Notes: generated from the sequence alone by a model not told the origin. A DNA stretch of 42,604 nucleotides from Haplomitrium mnioides (GCA_049999725.1 JBNGIS010020161.1:25903-68506); one strand, 5' to 3'; shown: positions 1 to 10,432, counted from the first letter of the stretch. Numbers and translations are program-made.

Positions 1-4
1 GTAG

Positions 5-152
5 GATTCTAGTTGAAAGTCCATGCATGCATGGCTTCGTTGTTCTTGTTCAGAGTCAAAGCACGCAGAGGATTTAGGATTCTTGTTCAGAATCTATGCG
101 TGCATAGGCTTTATGGTTCTGGTTTGGAGTCTATGCTTGCCTAGACTTTGTT
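5..152. repeat. degenerate ~37-bp tandem repeat, four units
   Basis: Four imperfect units begin near 5, 42, 78 and 116. Each reads roughly G(G/A)TTCT-GTT-AGTC-ATGC-TGC followed by TAG/TTT. Unit spacing is 36-38 bp. No coding role is visible. It may be an LTR-internal or satellite remnant at the left edge of the window. Confidence 0.5.
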
Positions 153-540
153 GGCTACGATACTCAAAGTCAGGTTTAAAGTCCTTACCCGAATAGACAT
201 TTACGTTTTCTTGTACTTTTTTTCTATCGAAAGATATATATTTTATTTCCTTTTTGTTGAATTTAATTTATTCACAATAGTGTCAAGTTTTTTCAAAATA
301 TTCGAATAACCAAAATGTTTGTTTTTTAAGTTTTATTTCTAAAAAAAATATTTGAAATATAATCTAAATGAAAAGTATACATTTTTTGTTCATAAAAAAA
401 AATTTGTTTGAAAAGAAGATTTTAGTCTTAAATTTGATGTTTTTTAATGACAAATCTTCGAAAAGAAAATTTCGACTCCTAAGTGAAACAGGAACTCAAT
501 AGCGGTTACTGGTTCAAAGTAGCGGTTGTTTATGAAGAAA
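153..540. other. AT-rich stretch, nothing recognised
   Basis: Very AT-rich sequence with A and T runs and stops in every frame. No retroelement motif, RNA gene or open frame could be supported here. Confidence 0.5.
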
Positions 541-2725
541 TACTAGGTTGAATGATTACTTTTGAAGTCAACTCTACAATTTGTGCCTTGCATTCCTCAA
601 GTTGATTTAGAGCCGAATGATGTGGTGCTTTGCAAGGAGTGCTTCATGGAGCTATCTCAATCTTGTGATCAATATGCTTTTGAGGAGAAAGTTAAACAGT
701 AGATCATTTGCAAACACATTCTTCAATTCCTCTAATATTCTACAAAACTCTTTTGGTATTGAGGTCTCTTTGTTTATGCTTATCATAGTGCTCTCCGTAT
801 CTCAAATCAATCTCAAAAGTAAGAGATCCTTTAGAGTGATGGTTGTGTTGCTCAAAACAAAGAGCGGCAGACTATACAAACATGATTAGATATGATATCT
901 ATAAACCTTCTATTGTGGAAATATTACTATCTTCATTTGCCAACTGACTCAAGGATTATGTTGCCGTATCCAAGAAATTCCAAGAATGGCATCATAATGT
1001 GCAAGAAAAATCACTCTCCATTTTAATTTCTCCACATACCAACCCATCTTCAACTCGATACTTCAAGGTAGGGTTTCAATCACCTTTGTCTACCTATTTG
1101 GCAATTCTTCCTTCTCCTTTTAGCTCTTCTCTAATGAGAGACCAAGCTTCAATGCAATAGTTCTAGATAAAAAACTATATATAGCTCTAGAGTTAATAAG
1201 AACCCTCGCTTGTACTCCTTCTACTATCCTTTAGTCACAATAAATTGTGATATTTTTCTTCATAAGTGGTTTTTTTTTTAAATTTTGCTTGAGGGCTTTG
1301 CCTTTTCTCTATTGTGTGAAACCAATAAAATCACAAGATTTTCTTATTAGTTGCTTTCGTTTCTCTAAAACTGATTACTTGGTTCAAGTTGATTGTCTTT
1401 TCCATTTATATTGTTGAGAGGTCATTGCATAGATCCATTGTTCCTTCCAACTCTACAATTAAGAGAGATATAGCCAAATCTTTCACATTTGAAATATTGC
1501 CAAGTTTCTACTCTAGGTACTTCACCTCACATACTTGATTGAGGTGGCGATAAAGCCTATGGAACCAAATAAAATCCAAGATTCCTACCATCTTGAAAAT
1601 TTCTACGTGGAGAAAAGTTACCTCTTTGTCTAAGATGACCCAACTCTATTGGTGTTGGTCAAAGTTGATAAGTGGTGCATGCAAGTGCTCATTATACCTA
1701 TACATTAGTGACCATTTAATTTTTTGAACCATCAAAATAACTTTATTTACATCGTGATGATCTCACAAGATGACTTCCAATTAGATTCTTTGTTTTAATC
1801 CTTGTTTGAAGTTGTCCAATGCTTCAGTTAGACTCATGTTCACAATTTGAACTAGTAGACTATGAAAGTCGTTAGTACACTTATGGATGTTTCCATATTA
1901 TATCAACTCTGATAATTTCATTTGAACTGTTTTTAAAACATCTACAACTTAGAATTGTTGGAGAAATCGTTGTTTTGGCATGCTCCAAGAAATTAATTCC
2001 CCTTTACTTCTTTGGAGTCGCTCTCAAGTTTGTAGCCATATTAAGGCAATATCCAAGAGTAATGATATAACAAAGAGACTTTGATCTATATGTAGCGTTG
2101 ATGGAAAGAAGCAATATGTGCACTTCCATTCTTTAAATCTAACTTTCAAGCACACCTATCCCTCTATTGCCGCAGTAGGGTTTTATCTTTCAAGACTTTA
2201 TCAACTTTTATAGTAAGTTTTCTTGATTGACCTCCATGTGTAATTTTTGTCTTGCCCAAAGTTATGCAATTTGATTCAAAAATAATTTTTTTTTTTTTTT
2301 TTTTTTTTTTTTGTGGTCAAAGAGACTTCCACTAGTTGGAACATTGAAATCATCAATTGGAGTTATTGCTAATGCTCTCTACTTCCTGATTCTACAACCT
2401 CATTCTTGAATTTTCTCATTGTATGATGCTTGCAACACTCTAGTCAATCTATAATTTGAAGAGTCTAATACAAAACAAAGATTGTACAACTCTAAAATTT
2501 GACATAAATGATATCATGATAAAGGAATGGTAGATTAGATTCCTTTAGTTGACACATAAACTCAAAGGCAAAATGGTGGACTAATCATTTCCTAAACATT
2601 TGCTTATTTATATTCTATATTTTGATGCTGAAAGGGTTGACATATGGCAATCTATGTGCAATGTAAATCCCTCTATCCATCTTGCCTATCTATTCACACA
2701 TAATTCAACATGCAAGGAAAACCTT
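541..2725 (-). pseudogene. gypsy element C: decayed gag-protease-RT linker
   Basis: Translated on the minus strand, this holds broken pieces of a Ty3/gypsy polyprotein in the expected order. A gag zinc knuckle near 1450-1500 reads YFKCERFGYISLNC, so the first Cys and the His of CX2CX4HX4C are both Tyr. A retropepsin near 1130-1260 reads VLINSRAIYSFLS where the family has an Asp-Ser/Thr-Gly centre; both Asp and Gly are lost. The protease C-terminus near 940-1010 reads YDAILGISWIRQHNP. The linker ahead of RT near 610-700 contains HIDHKIEIAP. Several in-frame stops are present. RT, RNase H and integrase are missing: recognisable coding stops near 541. Most replacements look like C-to-T or G-to-A changes. 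This is a dead element, placed by motif only; family identity beyond Ty3/gypsy is not established. Confidence 0.7.
2286..2312. repeat. T27 homopolymer
   Basis: An uninterrupted run of 27 T (A27 on the minus strand) lies inside the gag region of gypsy element C. It could mark a retroposed poly(A) insertion, or slippage expansion. Confidence 0.8.
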
Positions 2726-2726
2726 T

Positions 2727-2736
2727 CTTGATACCA
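2727..2736 (-). other. primer binding site of gypsy C
   Basis: The minus strand reads TGGTATCAAG, complementary at its core to the 3' end of plant initiator Met-tRNA (family site TGGTATCAGAGC). One base separates it from the LTR, the same spacing seen in gypsy elements A and B. Confidence 0.6.
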
Positions 2737-2898
2737 TTGTAAGAACTCTTGGCTAGCTACTAGCACATCAACATACTCTTATGTAAGGAAGATAAACTCA
2801 ATGAGAAAGGAAAGTAAAAGAAAGAAGAGAGAGAAAAAGAGAGATAGAGATTTAGTCTTTCCAAACTCTCGAATGAGTGAGATGGACCTAGCCTTCTC

Positions 2899-2906
2899 TA
2901 TTTATA
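2899..2906 (-). promoter_or_regulatory. TATA box of LTR C
   Basis: The minus strand reads TATAAATA. The same TATAAATA(G) motif stands in the LTRs of gypsy A (6592-6599) and of the copia element, which supports a U3/R promoter role. Confidence 0.55.
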
Positions 2907-3004
2907 CTTCAATTACAAGACTTCACTAAGAAGTCATCTTAGTCCTTAGAAGCCTTCCTTGGCCCTTTGCTAGACCTTTTAGAAATTTCTATGCTTCGGA
3001 AATT

Positions 3005-3138
3005 TTCTAGAAGCTTCTCTTCTAGAACCTTCTTCCATCATCTAGAAGCTTCTCTAATCTTTTCATACCTTCTAGAAGCTTGTCTAATCCTCTCATATCT
3101 TCTAGAAGCTTCTCTAAACTTTTTCTTCTAGAAACTTC
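3005..3138. promoter_or_regulatory. cluster of six heat-shock elements in LTR C
   Basis: Four perfect three-unit heat-shock elements (TTCnnGAAnnTTC) occur at 3005-3017, 3020-3032, 3100-3112 and 3126-3138. Two more with one mismatch are at 3040-3052 and 3070-3082. The units at 3040, 3070 and 3100 are spaced exactly 30 bp apart. All lie 100-240 bp upstream of the LTR TATA box in the minus-strand direction. Heat-shock factor trimers bind this motif. Known heat-activated plant retrotransposons such as ONSEN (a copia element) carry such sites in their LTR. Heat induction here is inference from the motif and its placement. Confidence 0.7.
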
Positions 3139-3310
3139 TTCTCGGCTAACTAGCTTTAGTGATAGCTAAATCTAAAGATTTTTCCAAGTTTAGTAGACCT
3201 TATTTCAAAGAGTCACTCAAGATCAAAAAAAATTCTTTTCTTGATCTAATCTACAAGTATATTGATGTTTTGACTAAGAATCTAGTGAAATGATAGGAAT
3301 TCCTCCATCA

Positions 3311-3434
3311 ACTTATTCATATATGATTCAAATTTATGAGGAAGCCAAACCAATTTAGAAGTGCTATTTTCCTTCAAATCATATATATACTTAGTTCAAA
3401 TAGAAAAAACAAAAATGTTTTATGCAAGTATCAT
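3311..3434. other. unassigned spacer between gypsy C and B
   Basis: No match to gypsy A or B at the corresponding position, and no open frame. It may include the polypurine tract and 3' end of element C's internal region. Confidence 0.3.
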
Positions 3435-4260
3435 TTGTAAGATAGCTTACAAACTTGAGTATCTAAAGACAATAGGAGATCGTGAGAAGAAAATTTAACT
3501 TGGTCATCTAAAACATAAAAAAAATCACGATGATGTCTACCGACATATTTTTTGCATATTTTGAGCAACAGTAGAATGGTTGCAAGTATCTTTTAGGAAT
3601 AAGAGGATGTTGATCTAAATTAAGAAAGAAAGAAGAAAACCTAATACTTGCTTGTTTGGAGTTGTTGTAGGCAAACTCCACAATGGGTAAGAAGTTATCC
3701 CAATCACTGTGATGAACATTGATGAATGTGCGAAGCATATTCTCTACAATGTAATTAGTGTGCTTTATTTGCCCATCTTTTTTAGGATGATAAGCACTAG
3801 GCATAGAATGTTTTGTTCCTACAAGCTTCAACAACAACTCTCGCCAAATCTTTCCTATGAAATATGTATCCTTATCACATAATAACATCTTGGGCATTCT
3901 ATGATGACGAAAGACAATATCAAAGTTGATTTTTGCTTAATGTAGAGTGTCTATTACATCCATTGTTGGTGCTAAATAAATCTGCTTGCTGAGCTAGCCA
4001 CAAACACCACAATGATAATAAACCCATGAGGCATAGTCAGAAGTGAAGTAACTAGATCCAAACTTACATGTTCCCAACGAGCACTAGGAATTTGTAGTGG
4101 TTGAAGAAGTCCAACTAGTTTTTTATTTGAAGCTTTGTTTCGCTGACAACTTTCACACGAATGAAAAAAAAATTCACAAACATCTTGAGCCAAGTTGGGC
4201 CACCACCAAGTGTGTTGAAGTAACTTGCACCTTTATATGCTCCAAGATGCTTTGAGATGA
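3435..4260 (-). pseudogene. gypsy B integrase fragment
   Basis: Two minus-strand frames (3972-4193 and 3508-3897) carry the integrase of element B. The zinc-binding end reads HSCESCQRNKAS. The core start includes ARWEHVSLDLVTSL, with the first catalytic Asp in LDLV. The core end includes MPKMLLCDKD and YHPKKDGQIKHTNYIVENML. The last motif corresponds to HPQTDGQTE in the family, with the catalytic Glu replaced by Lys. A frame break and roughly 70 bp of loss separate the two pieces. It cannot encode a working integrase. Confidence 0.75.
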
Positions 4261-4559
4261 GAATGTCATTCTCTTCTTGTAAACAATCCATTCAAAACGT
4301 ATCATCTTGTAGAACGTATATTTAAACTACCTCCATTGTATTCACTCGATGATCGAATCTTTGTGACAATGCACCAAAAATGGTATGGAATCTTTGAGGC
4401 TTGTACTTTAGTATAATATTCAAGAGTTACAATTGATCTTCCTATCGATGATGACGACTTGTCGTATTTTTCAAATAGATCACTTGTAACAATGGCTTGT
4501 AGTCTGTGTGTATAAGTACTATGCTAAATGAAATCCTTCTTAAGAAGATCCGTCAAGGT

Positions 4560-4884
4560 CTTGTGAAGCTCTTCCAACTTTTGTAGCGATAAGTAATATA
4601 TAGACCAATTATAAAGAGTGCTTCATAGTGTCAACTCAATTGGAAAGGATATTCCTTGATCATCTAGTAACATTTTTTGGCAAATTAGGTCGAAACACAT
4701 CTACAAACTTCTTCAAAATATTATCAATAATTGAGGTTGGTGCATATTTTCCTTCCTCCTTATTCAAGTCTACGATAGGTTTGAAACACTCGACAAAGAC
4801 ATGCAACTCTTTCTCCATCTAAACAATATGCTGAATTAATTGAGACCTCTTCACCAATGTAAGATGCTTTAAAATAATTTTCAT
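4560..4884 (-). pseudogene. gypsy B protease-RT linker
   Basis: The minus strand aligns with the linker of element A at 9490-9800, including the stretch just before the RT fingers. It ends abruptly near 4520-4560, where the RT of A would begin, and the next recognisable segment is RNase H/integrase-side sequence. It is interrupted by stops. Confidence 0.6.
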
Positions 4885-5223
4885 TCATTGAAAGATAACT
4901 TGAATTTGTTGTTTTGCCAAATCAACTAGAGCGGGTTGATTTCCAAGCCAAGAGAAGCATAAAATAGTGTCATATTGTATTGGTGCAATAACAACATCCA
5001 TAGATTCCTCATGCTCTTTGCCAATCCTTAGAAGAATTGGCATGTGCAAGTGGAACACCTCATGTTTTTGGCCATTAACCATAGTTGCAAAAGTTCTCTT
5101 GATAAGCAAAGTTTTAGGTTTGATTTTCTTTGCAAAACAAAATGATATGAAATTTTTAGAACTTCTATAGTCTACCAATATTTTATAAAAATGCTCATCA
5201 ACCACACAATTCAGATGAAACAA
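4885..5223 (-). pseudogene. gypsy B retropepsin-like protease
   Basis: A 112-codon minus-strand frame. Residues 17-31 read LVDYRSSKNFISFCF, where aspartic retropepsins of gypsy elements have an Asp-Ser/Thr-Gly-Ser-Ser centre. Here Tyr-Arg replaces Ser-Gly, so the catalytic loop is broken. The C-terminal flap side reads YDTILCFSWLGNQPALVD, matching the usual (I/V)LGxxWL motif loosely. The equivalent in element A begins LVDCGSSENF (about 10110-10140). It would have cut the Gag-Pol polyprotein; it is inactive as read. Confidence 0.7.
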
Positions 5224-6210
5224 GGTACTTTAAATTCTTGTTGAGCTTTTAATTCTATTGGAGCTAATTCAACTCTTAATAAACCGCTTGACTATTTTAC
5301 TAAGGTTTGTTGTTTCCTTGGTTTCAATCTTCAACAATTGCTGCTTGAACAAGAGCGTGTCATTGACCTTGATGATATAGTAAATTTACAATCTTATAAC
5401 CAAGTTGTCGACAATAAAACCATCCTCCATCTTGGCATATGCACTCATGCTCTACATTGATGAGTGCTACTCTTTGCGTCGCATCAACCTCTATAGATAC
5501 AACCTCATTTGGTGACAAACAAACATTTGATAAAGCTTGTTGTAAAATTGCCTAACTTTAGTAGTCGCTAACATTAAGTCATATCATTTAGCCATGAGCA
5601 TTGCTTCCTCTAGTTGAGAGGGGTCTCTCATTGTCACTTCTATTATAGTGTGAGGCTTCAATACTCAAACAAAGCAATCTTCTCTTTTGCTCATATTAGA
5701 AATTTGCATAATGATATTCTGAAATTGTGTGACATAGCTCCTCACTATATCTGATTGCTTCAATTCTGCCAATTGATATCTTGCCACCTTTGAAGTATTC
5801 AAAATCCTAAATCTTAAATTCATCGCTTCTTTGAACTCTTGTCAGAAAGCAATTGGAGCAACAAATCTACGTTGAGCTTGCTCTATTTGATATCTTCACC
5901 AAACTTTTGCAACTCATTCTAATTGACTTGCAATAAATAATAAAATTCTTTGACCATCTTCTCTAATGCTTGTAGCCTCAAATTATTGCTCACAATCAAA
6001 CAAAAAATTCTCGTATATGCTAAGAATTGTCTTCCCATCATATGCTTTTGGTTTGGAAAATTGCTCATGACTTTCGTCTTCTTGAAAATGTGGTTTTTTT
6101 CGCACTTTTATTTGAACTTCCAAAAAGCAAGAAAGATGTTCATTTTGTTGCTGCATCACTTGGATAATTGCTTCTTGACTATTTATGTAAATCTCCACAA
6201 AAAAGAGCGG
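5224..6210 (-). pseudogene. gypsy B gag region
   Basis: The minus strand aligns along its length with the gag of element A (10200-11290). It includes the region after the primer site (ORF 5983-6225 is part of it) and the segment encoding EEAMLMAK-like residues near 5590-5640. Multiple stops and small indels break the frame. Gag would form the virus-like particle. Confidence 0.6.
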
Positions 6211-6224
6211 TATCTCTAATACCA
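6211..6224 (-). other. primer binding site of gypsy B
   Basis: The minus strand reads TGGTATTAGAGATA, a decayed initiator-Met-tRNA site. It is one base from the LTR edge at 6226, as in element A. Confidence 0.6.
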
Positions 6225-6225
6225 A

Positions 6226-6408
6226 TGTAAAAGAATTGAAAGACAGACTTCCAAATGAGTAACAACTCTAACACAACTTCAATAGAGTTATGCAACTCAA
6301 GGCCAATAAGCAAGCAACCAAAGAGCCAAAACGAATTGACAATAACTCCAGAATGAGTAGTGGGGCTATAAAACCCTTCTATTTGTACAAGAGAAGAAGG
6401 TGTTATCT
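6226..6408 (-). mobile_element. partial 5' LTR of gypsy B
   Basis: Aligns with the first ~200 bp (left part) of the LTR of element A at 6409-6620 and 11318-11540, including the shared CAACTC...CCAATAAGCAA and CCCTTCTATTT stretches. It stops at about 6408, where the left end of LTR A starts, so element A (or a recombination with it) interrupts it. Confidence 0.65.
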
Positions 6409-6836
6409 CGTAAAAAACCTCAAGACCGACCTCCAAATAAGTAACAACTTCAAGTTAACACTAATAGAGTTACACAACTCAAGACCAATAAGCAAACCAA
6501 AGCCAAAAGTTCTAGCCAAAGCTAAGCAACCAAAGAGCCAAACCGAGTTGAGAGGAACTCTAAAATAAAGAGTGGGGCTAAAAAACCCTTCTATTTATAC
6601 AAGAGAAGAGGGTGTCATCCCTCTTTCTTCACTTACAAGTAACTTCTAATTTCAACTCTAAAAGTGACTCTCTATTAAAAGTGACTTCAAAGGCAAGTAA
6701 TCTTATCTCGACCTTAAAAGTTACTCCTGACCACTTCCTCCACTCCTCTCTATTTTCTTATAAATAGAACAACTCTATGTCTATACTATTACATAATACT
6801 CACCTTCTAATTTATAACATACTCATTATTCCCACA
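6409..6836 (-). mobile_element. 3' LTR of gypsy A
   Basis: On the minus strand it begins TGTGGGAATAATGAG (right end 6836). It carries TATAAATA at 6592-6599 and ends near 6409. Its inner half matches 11318-11596, and its outer half matches 16439-16680 with more divergence. Confidence 0.7.
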
Positions 6837-7230
6837 ACTTTCAAATATTTGAATAGCCTCTTAAGCATTCTCAAGATTTGAAGAAGGTTCCCAAGTAGCA
6901 TCATGAAGTGGATACCCTTTCAACCAAACCTTGTATTGAACTTATAGACATTGTCGTTGCTTGATAACTCTTTTTGCCAAAATATGGTCCACTTTAAATT
7001 CTTCATGATCATCAAGAACAATAGCCAAAGGAGGAAGTTGAACACGATTTGGAAAAGAAGATGGACTAGGAACAAAAGGCTTAAGTTTAGAGACATGAAA
7101 CACATGATGAATCTTTATATGAAGATGAAGGTTAAGTTTATAAGTAACAAGAGAAATAATCTGAGAAATATAGAAAGGACCAATCCAAGTAAGAGACAAC
7201 TTACAGACTTGAGTGTCTAAAGACAATGGG
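6837..7230 (-). pseudogene. gypsy A integrase C-terminus and chromodomain
   Basis: The 94-codon frame at 6942-7226 reads the integrase C-terminal GPFYISQIISLV and VFHVSKLKPF motifs, then EEFKVDHILAKRVIKQRQ, the first strand of a chromodomain. The rest (KGYPLHDATWEPSSNLENA) follows in another frame at about 6855-6945, giving the aromatic WKGY-type and WEP motifs of chromodomains. Chromoviral chromodomains direct insertion to marked chromatin. A one-base frame break splits the domain, so it is not translated as a unit. Confidence 0.75.
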
Positions 7231-8140
7231 AGATCATGAGTATATCACATAACTTGGTCACTTTAAACATAAGAGCCACCATGAGGACGACTATTGACAT
7301 ATTGTTTTTGTTGATTTTGAGCAACACTAAGATGGTTTCGAACATCTTGCAAGTAAGAAGATAAATGAGACAAAAAGGTAGAAATACTTGGAGCATTAGA
7401 AGAAGAAGGAGAAAGAAAACCATCAAGAACAAGAGGATGTTGATCTGAATTAAGAAAGAAAAGAGAAAACCCAATCCTTGCTTACTTGGAGTTGTTGTAG
7501 GCGAATTCCACCACCCGTAAGAAACTTTCCCAATCAATATGATGAACATTGTTGAATGCATGAAGCATATCTTCCACAATGCAATGAGTGTGCTCTGTTT
7601 GTCTATTTGTTTGAGGATGATAAATAGTAGACATAGAGAGTTTGGTGCCTAAAAGTTTGAACAACTCTTGCCAAAAATTTCCGGTGAAACGCAGATTCTT
7701 ATCAGATATTAACACCTTGGGCATTCCATGATGATGGAAGATAGTATCAAAGTAAATTTTGGCCAATTGTGGAGCATATGTTGTATCCACCATCAGTGCT
7801 AAATGAATTTGCTTGCTGATCTTGTCCACATACACCACAATGACAATAAACCCACAAGACGTAGTTGGGAGTGAAGTGACAAGATCCAAACTTACATGTT
7901 CCCAACGAGCAGTAGGAATTGGTAGTGGATAAAGAAGTCCCGCTTGTTTTTGATTTGAAGCTTTGTTTCGTTGACAACTTTCACACGAACAAACAAAACC
8001 ACGAACATCTTGAGCTAAGTTAGGCCACCACAAAGTGAGATGAAGCAACTCTATAGTTTTGTCTACTCCAAGATACCTTGAGATGGGAATGTTATGTGCT
8101 TCTTGTAAATGATCCATTCGAAGCGTATCATCTTATGAAA
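7231..8140 (-). pseudogene. gypsy A integrase core
   Basis: The 211-codon minus frame 7482-8117 covers the H2C2 zinc-binding end (HLTLWWPN then CESCQRNKAS) and the catalytic core. The first Asp is in HVSLDLVTSL. The second is in LISDKNLRF. The Glu is in TNRQTEHTHCIVEDML. The core triad therefore looks kept. Downstream (7217-7579, other frames) the sequence continues towards the C-terminal domain with frame breaks. Compared with the family motif HPQTDGQTE, the Asp and Gly are replaced by Asn and Arg. Confidence 0.8.
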
Positions 8141-8309
8141 CATATATTTGGTGGTCTCGATGTAGGATACCATCTCGAATGGAAAAAGAATGATACTCAC
8201 TATTGTTGACGGCCAATAGTGCTCGAACAAGACCAAAAAAAGCATCTTCTTGTAATTTCTGGCAATAACTCTCACTAGTTAACTCATTCAAATGTAATAT
8301 ACTAATGTT

Positions 8310-8760
8310 AGCCACCTCTATTGTATATTTACTTGATGATCTGACCTTCTTGAAAATGCATCAAGAATGGTGTGAAACCTTCTAAGCTTGAACTCTGGCT
8401 TGATTTTAAAGAGTTGCAATTGATCCTCTTATTGGTGATGACGACTTGTCATATTTTCCAAATGGATTACTTGTAACAATGGCTTGAGATCTATAAGCAC
8501 AGGTCTTCTCAAAAGATAATGCCTCCACGCCTTGATAGCATAAACCATTGCCAATTGCTCTTGATCCATTGTAGAGTAATTTCTCTCTACCGCATTTAGT
8601 TGATGTGACATGAAGGCAATCAGATAATCCTCAAGCACTTGTTTTAACACTGTTCTAATAGCAAAGTTAGAGGCATCAAAATCAACTATATAACTTGCCT
8701 TTGGGTCATATGGTTGTAGAATTAGATGAGAAGACATCACATCCTTAAGCTGTTGAAATG
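8310..8760 (-). pseudogene. gypsy A RNase H
   Basis: The 103-codon frame 8429-8740 reads YIVDFDASNFAIRTVLKQ, matching gypsy RNase H (V)xTDASxxAxGAVLxQ with its catalytic Asp. It continues to YSTMDQEQLAMVYAIKAWRHYL (short piece DQEQLAMVYAIKAWRHYL, with the catalytic Glu). It would remove RNA from the RNA-DNA hybrid. It is separated from RT by stops near 8760-9060. Confidence 0.75.
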
Positions 8761-8989
8761 CCTCTTGCTCTTTGGTTGTCTATTGAAATTTTGCCTCTTT
8801 ACCTAGCATATCCGTAAGCGGCGCAACAATATGAACATAGTAATGGATGAATCTTCAACAAAAACTTGCTAACTCATTGAAAGCTCAAACATACTTTGCA
8901 TCTTTTGGTGTTTGCCACTCTGAAATAGCCTTAATTTTCTCTTCCTCCATCTTGATACCATTCGCAGACACTTTATGCCCTAGGTAAGT

Positions 8990-9540
8990 CACCTCTTGCT
9001 TCCAAAACTCACACTTAGACTTCTTGTAGTAAAACTTCCAATTGCATAGTCTTTGTAATACTTTTTTAAGATGAGCACGATGCTCATTTTTTTACTAAAG
9101 ATAAGGATATCATCCAAAAACATCAATACTAACTTATCTAATAACCCATCAAAACTTGATGCATTTGATCCATGAATATAGTCGGAGCATTAGTGAGACC
9201 AAATGTAAAGACCTTCCACTCAAAATGTCTATACCTTGTACAAAAAATTGTCTTCGATACATCACTTGGCTTGATAGGAATTTGCCAATAGCCACTTTGA
9301 AGATACAACTTAGAAAATAATTTTGCACCACTTAATTGGTCCAACAAATTATCAATACGCGTTAAATAATAGGCATTCTTTACAATTTGATTCTTCAACC
9401 TGCAATAATTTGTACAAAGACAAAATCCACCATTTTTCTTTGGTACAAAGAATACTGGTGCTCCCAAAGGCAAAGTATTATGCTGAATGAAATCCTTCTC
9501 AAGAAGATCCATCAAGGTCTTGCAAAGCTCTTCCAACTTA
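8990..9540 (-). pseudogene. gypsy A reverse transcriptase
   Basis: Frame 9138-9536 carries RT fingers and palm: PVFFVPKKNGGFCLCTNYCR, then KLFSKLYLQSGYWQI, then FEWKVFTFGLTNAPTIF. The first catalytic Asp of motif A (SKLDLxSGY in the family) is Tyr here. A separate frame at about 9080-9125 gives FLDDILIFSK, the YxDD-type motif C. With the motif A Asp lost and a frame break before motif C, the enzyme is dead. Confidence 0.8.
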
Positions 9541-9800
9541 TGTGGCGATAACTAGTATATAGGTCGATTATACGGAGTAATTCCTGGTATCAACTCAATT
9601 GGAAAGAGCATTCCATAATCATCTGGTAATCCTTTCGGCAAATCATCCAAAAATACATCTAAAAACTCCTTCAAAATATCATCAATCATTGAGGTCGGTA
9701 CAGATTTCCCTCCCTCTTTATTTAAGTCCATAGTAGGCTTATTCCATACAACAAAGACATGCAACTCTTTCTCTATCAAAACATTATGCTGAACGGATTT
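9541..9800 (-). pseudogene. gypsy A protease-RT linker
   Basis: Frame 9552-9779 contains the segment EFLDVFLDDLPKGLPDDYGM and then a proline-rich run that matches the gypsy linker (FxDVFxxxLPxGLPP) upstream of RT. A stop separates it from RT. Confidence 0.7.
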
Positions 9801-9859
9801 GGGCTACTTCACCAACGATATCGGATGCCCCAAAAGAAATTGCTTACTTTGTAAAGTAA

Positions 9860-10190
9860 CTTGAATTTGTCATTTTGCCCAATCAACTGGAGCAGATTAC
9901 TCTTCAAGCCAAGGCAAGCCCAAAATAATGACGTACTATATGGGTGCAATAACGAAATCCATAGATTCCTTATACTCTTTGCTACTCCTTAGAAGAAATA
10001 ACTTGTATGAGTGGAATATATCATGTTTTTGGTCATGAGCCATAGTCACAAAACTTCCCTTAAGGCAAAGTTTTGGCTTTAATTTTCTTTGCAAAACTTA
10101 ATAGCACAAAATTTTCAGAACTTCCACAATCTACCAACATTCTACAAGAATGCTTATCAACCATACTAACTAGATGAAATAATGTGCCTC
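9860..10190 (-). pseudogene. gypsy A protease
   Basis: The minus strand near 10080-10150 reads LVDCGSSENFVLLSFAKKIK. This is a retropepsin centre with Asp kept and Cys in place of Ser/Thr before Gly. The rest of the domain is broken by stops and frame shifts through 9860. The equivalent in element B is 4885-5223. Confidence 0.6.
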
Positions 10191-10199
10191 TAATTCTTG

Positions 10200-10399
10200 T
10201 CGAGCTTTTTATTCTATTGGAACTAATCAAGCTCTTAGTAAACCACTCGAATGTCTTTATTGAGGTCTTTCGTTTCCTTGATTTTCTTCGTCAACAATTT
10301 CTACTTGAGCAAGAGCTCGTGATCGAATTCGTCAACGTGGGCAATTTGCAATCATGTGACCAAGTTGTCGAGAATAAAAACATCCTCCAGTTTGGCATA

Positions 10400-10432
<33 letters not shown>

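Larger units (their letters stand above)
2738..3310 (-). mobile_element. LTR of gypsy element C
   Basis: The segment next to the primer site starts TGATGGAGG and ends TTCTTACA on the minus strand, so it has TG...CA ends. It contains a TATA box (2899-2906) and a cluster of heat-shock elements upstream of it (3005-3138). The right limit is inferred from the TG only, because no second LTR copy is in the window to align. A purine-rich run (about 2815-2865) lies downstream of the TATA box in the transcribed direction. Confidence 0.6.
3435..6408 (-). mobile_element. gypsy element B, RT-deleted and truncated
   Basis: A minus-strand chromovirus relic of the same family as element A, with which it aligns at nucleotide level piece by piece. 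Order on the minus strand: partial 5' LTR (6226-6408), primer site (6211-6224), gag, protease, linker, then directly integrase. Compared with A, the segment equivalent to A 8505-9475 (RT and most of RNase H) is missing at about 4520. A second stretch, equivalent to A 8155-8310, is missing near 4330. The left end breaks off at about 3435, equivalent to A 7193, so the chromodomain and 3' LTR are absent. Confidence 0.75.

Noticed and set aside
617-889. 90-codon plus-strand open frame
   Set aside because: It lies antisense to the RT linker motifs of gypsy C (HIDHKIEIAP on the minus strand) and has no recognisable feature of its own.
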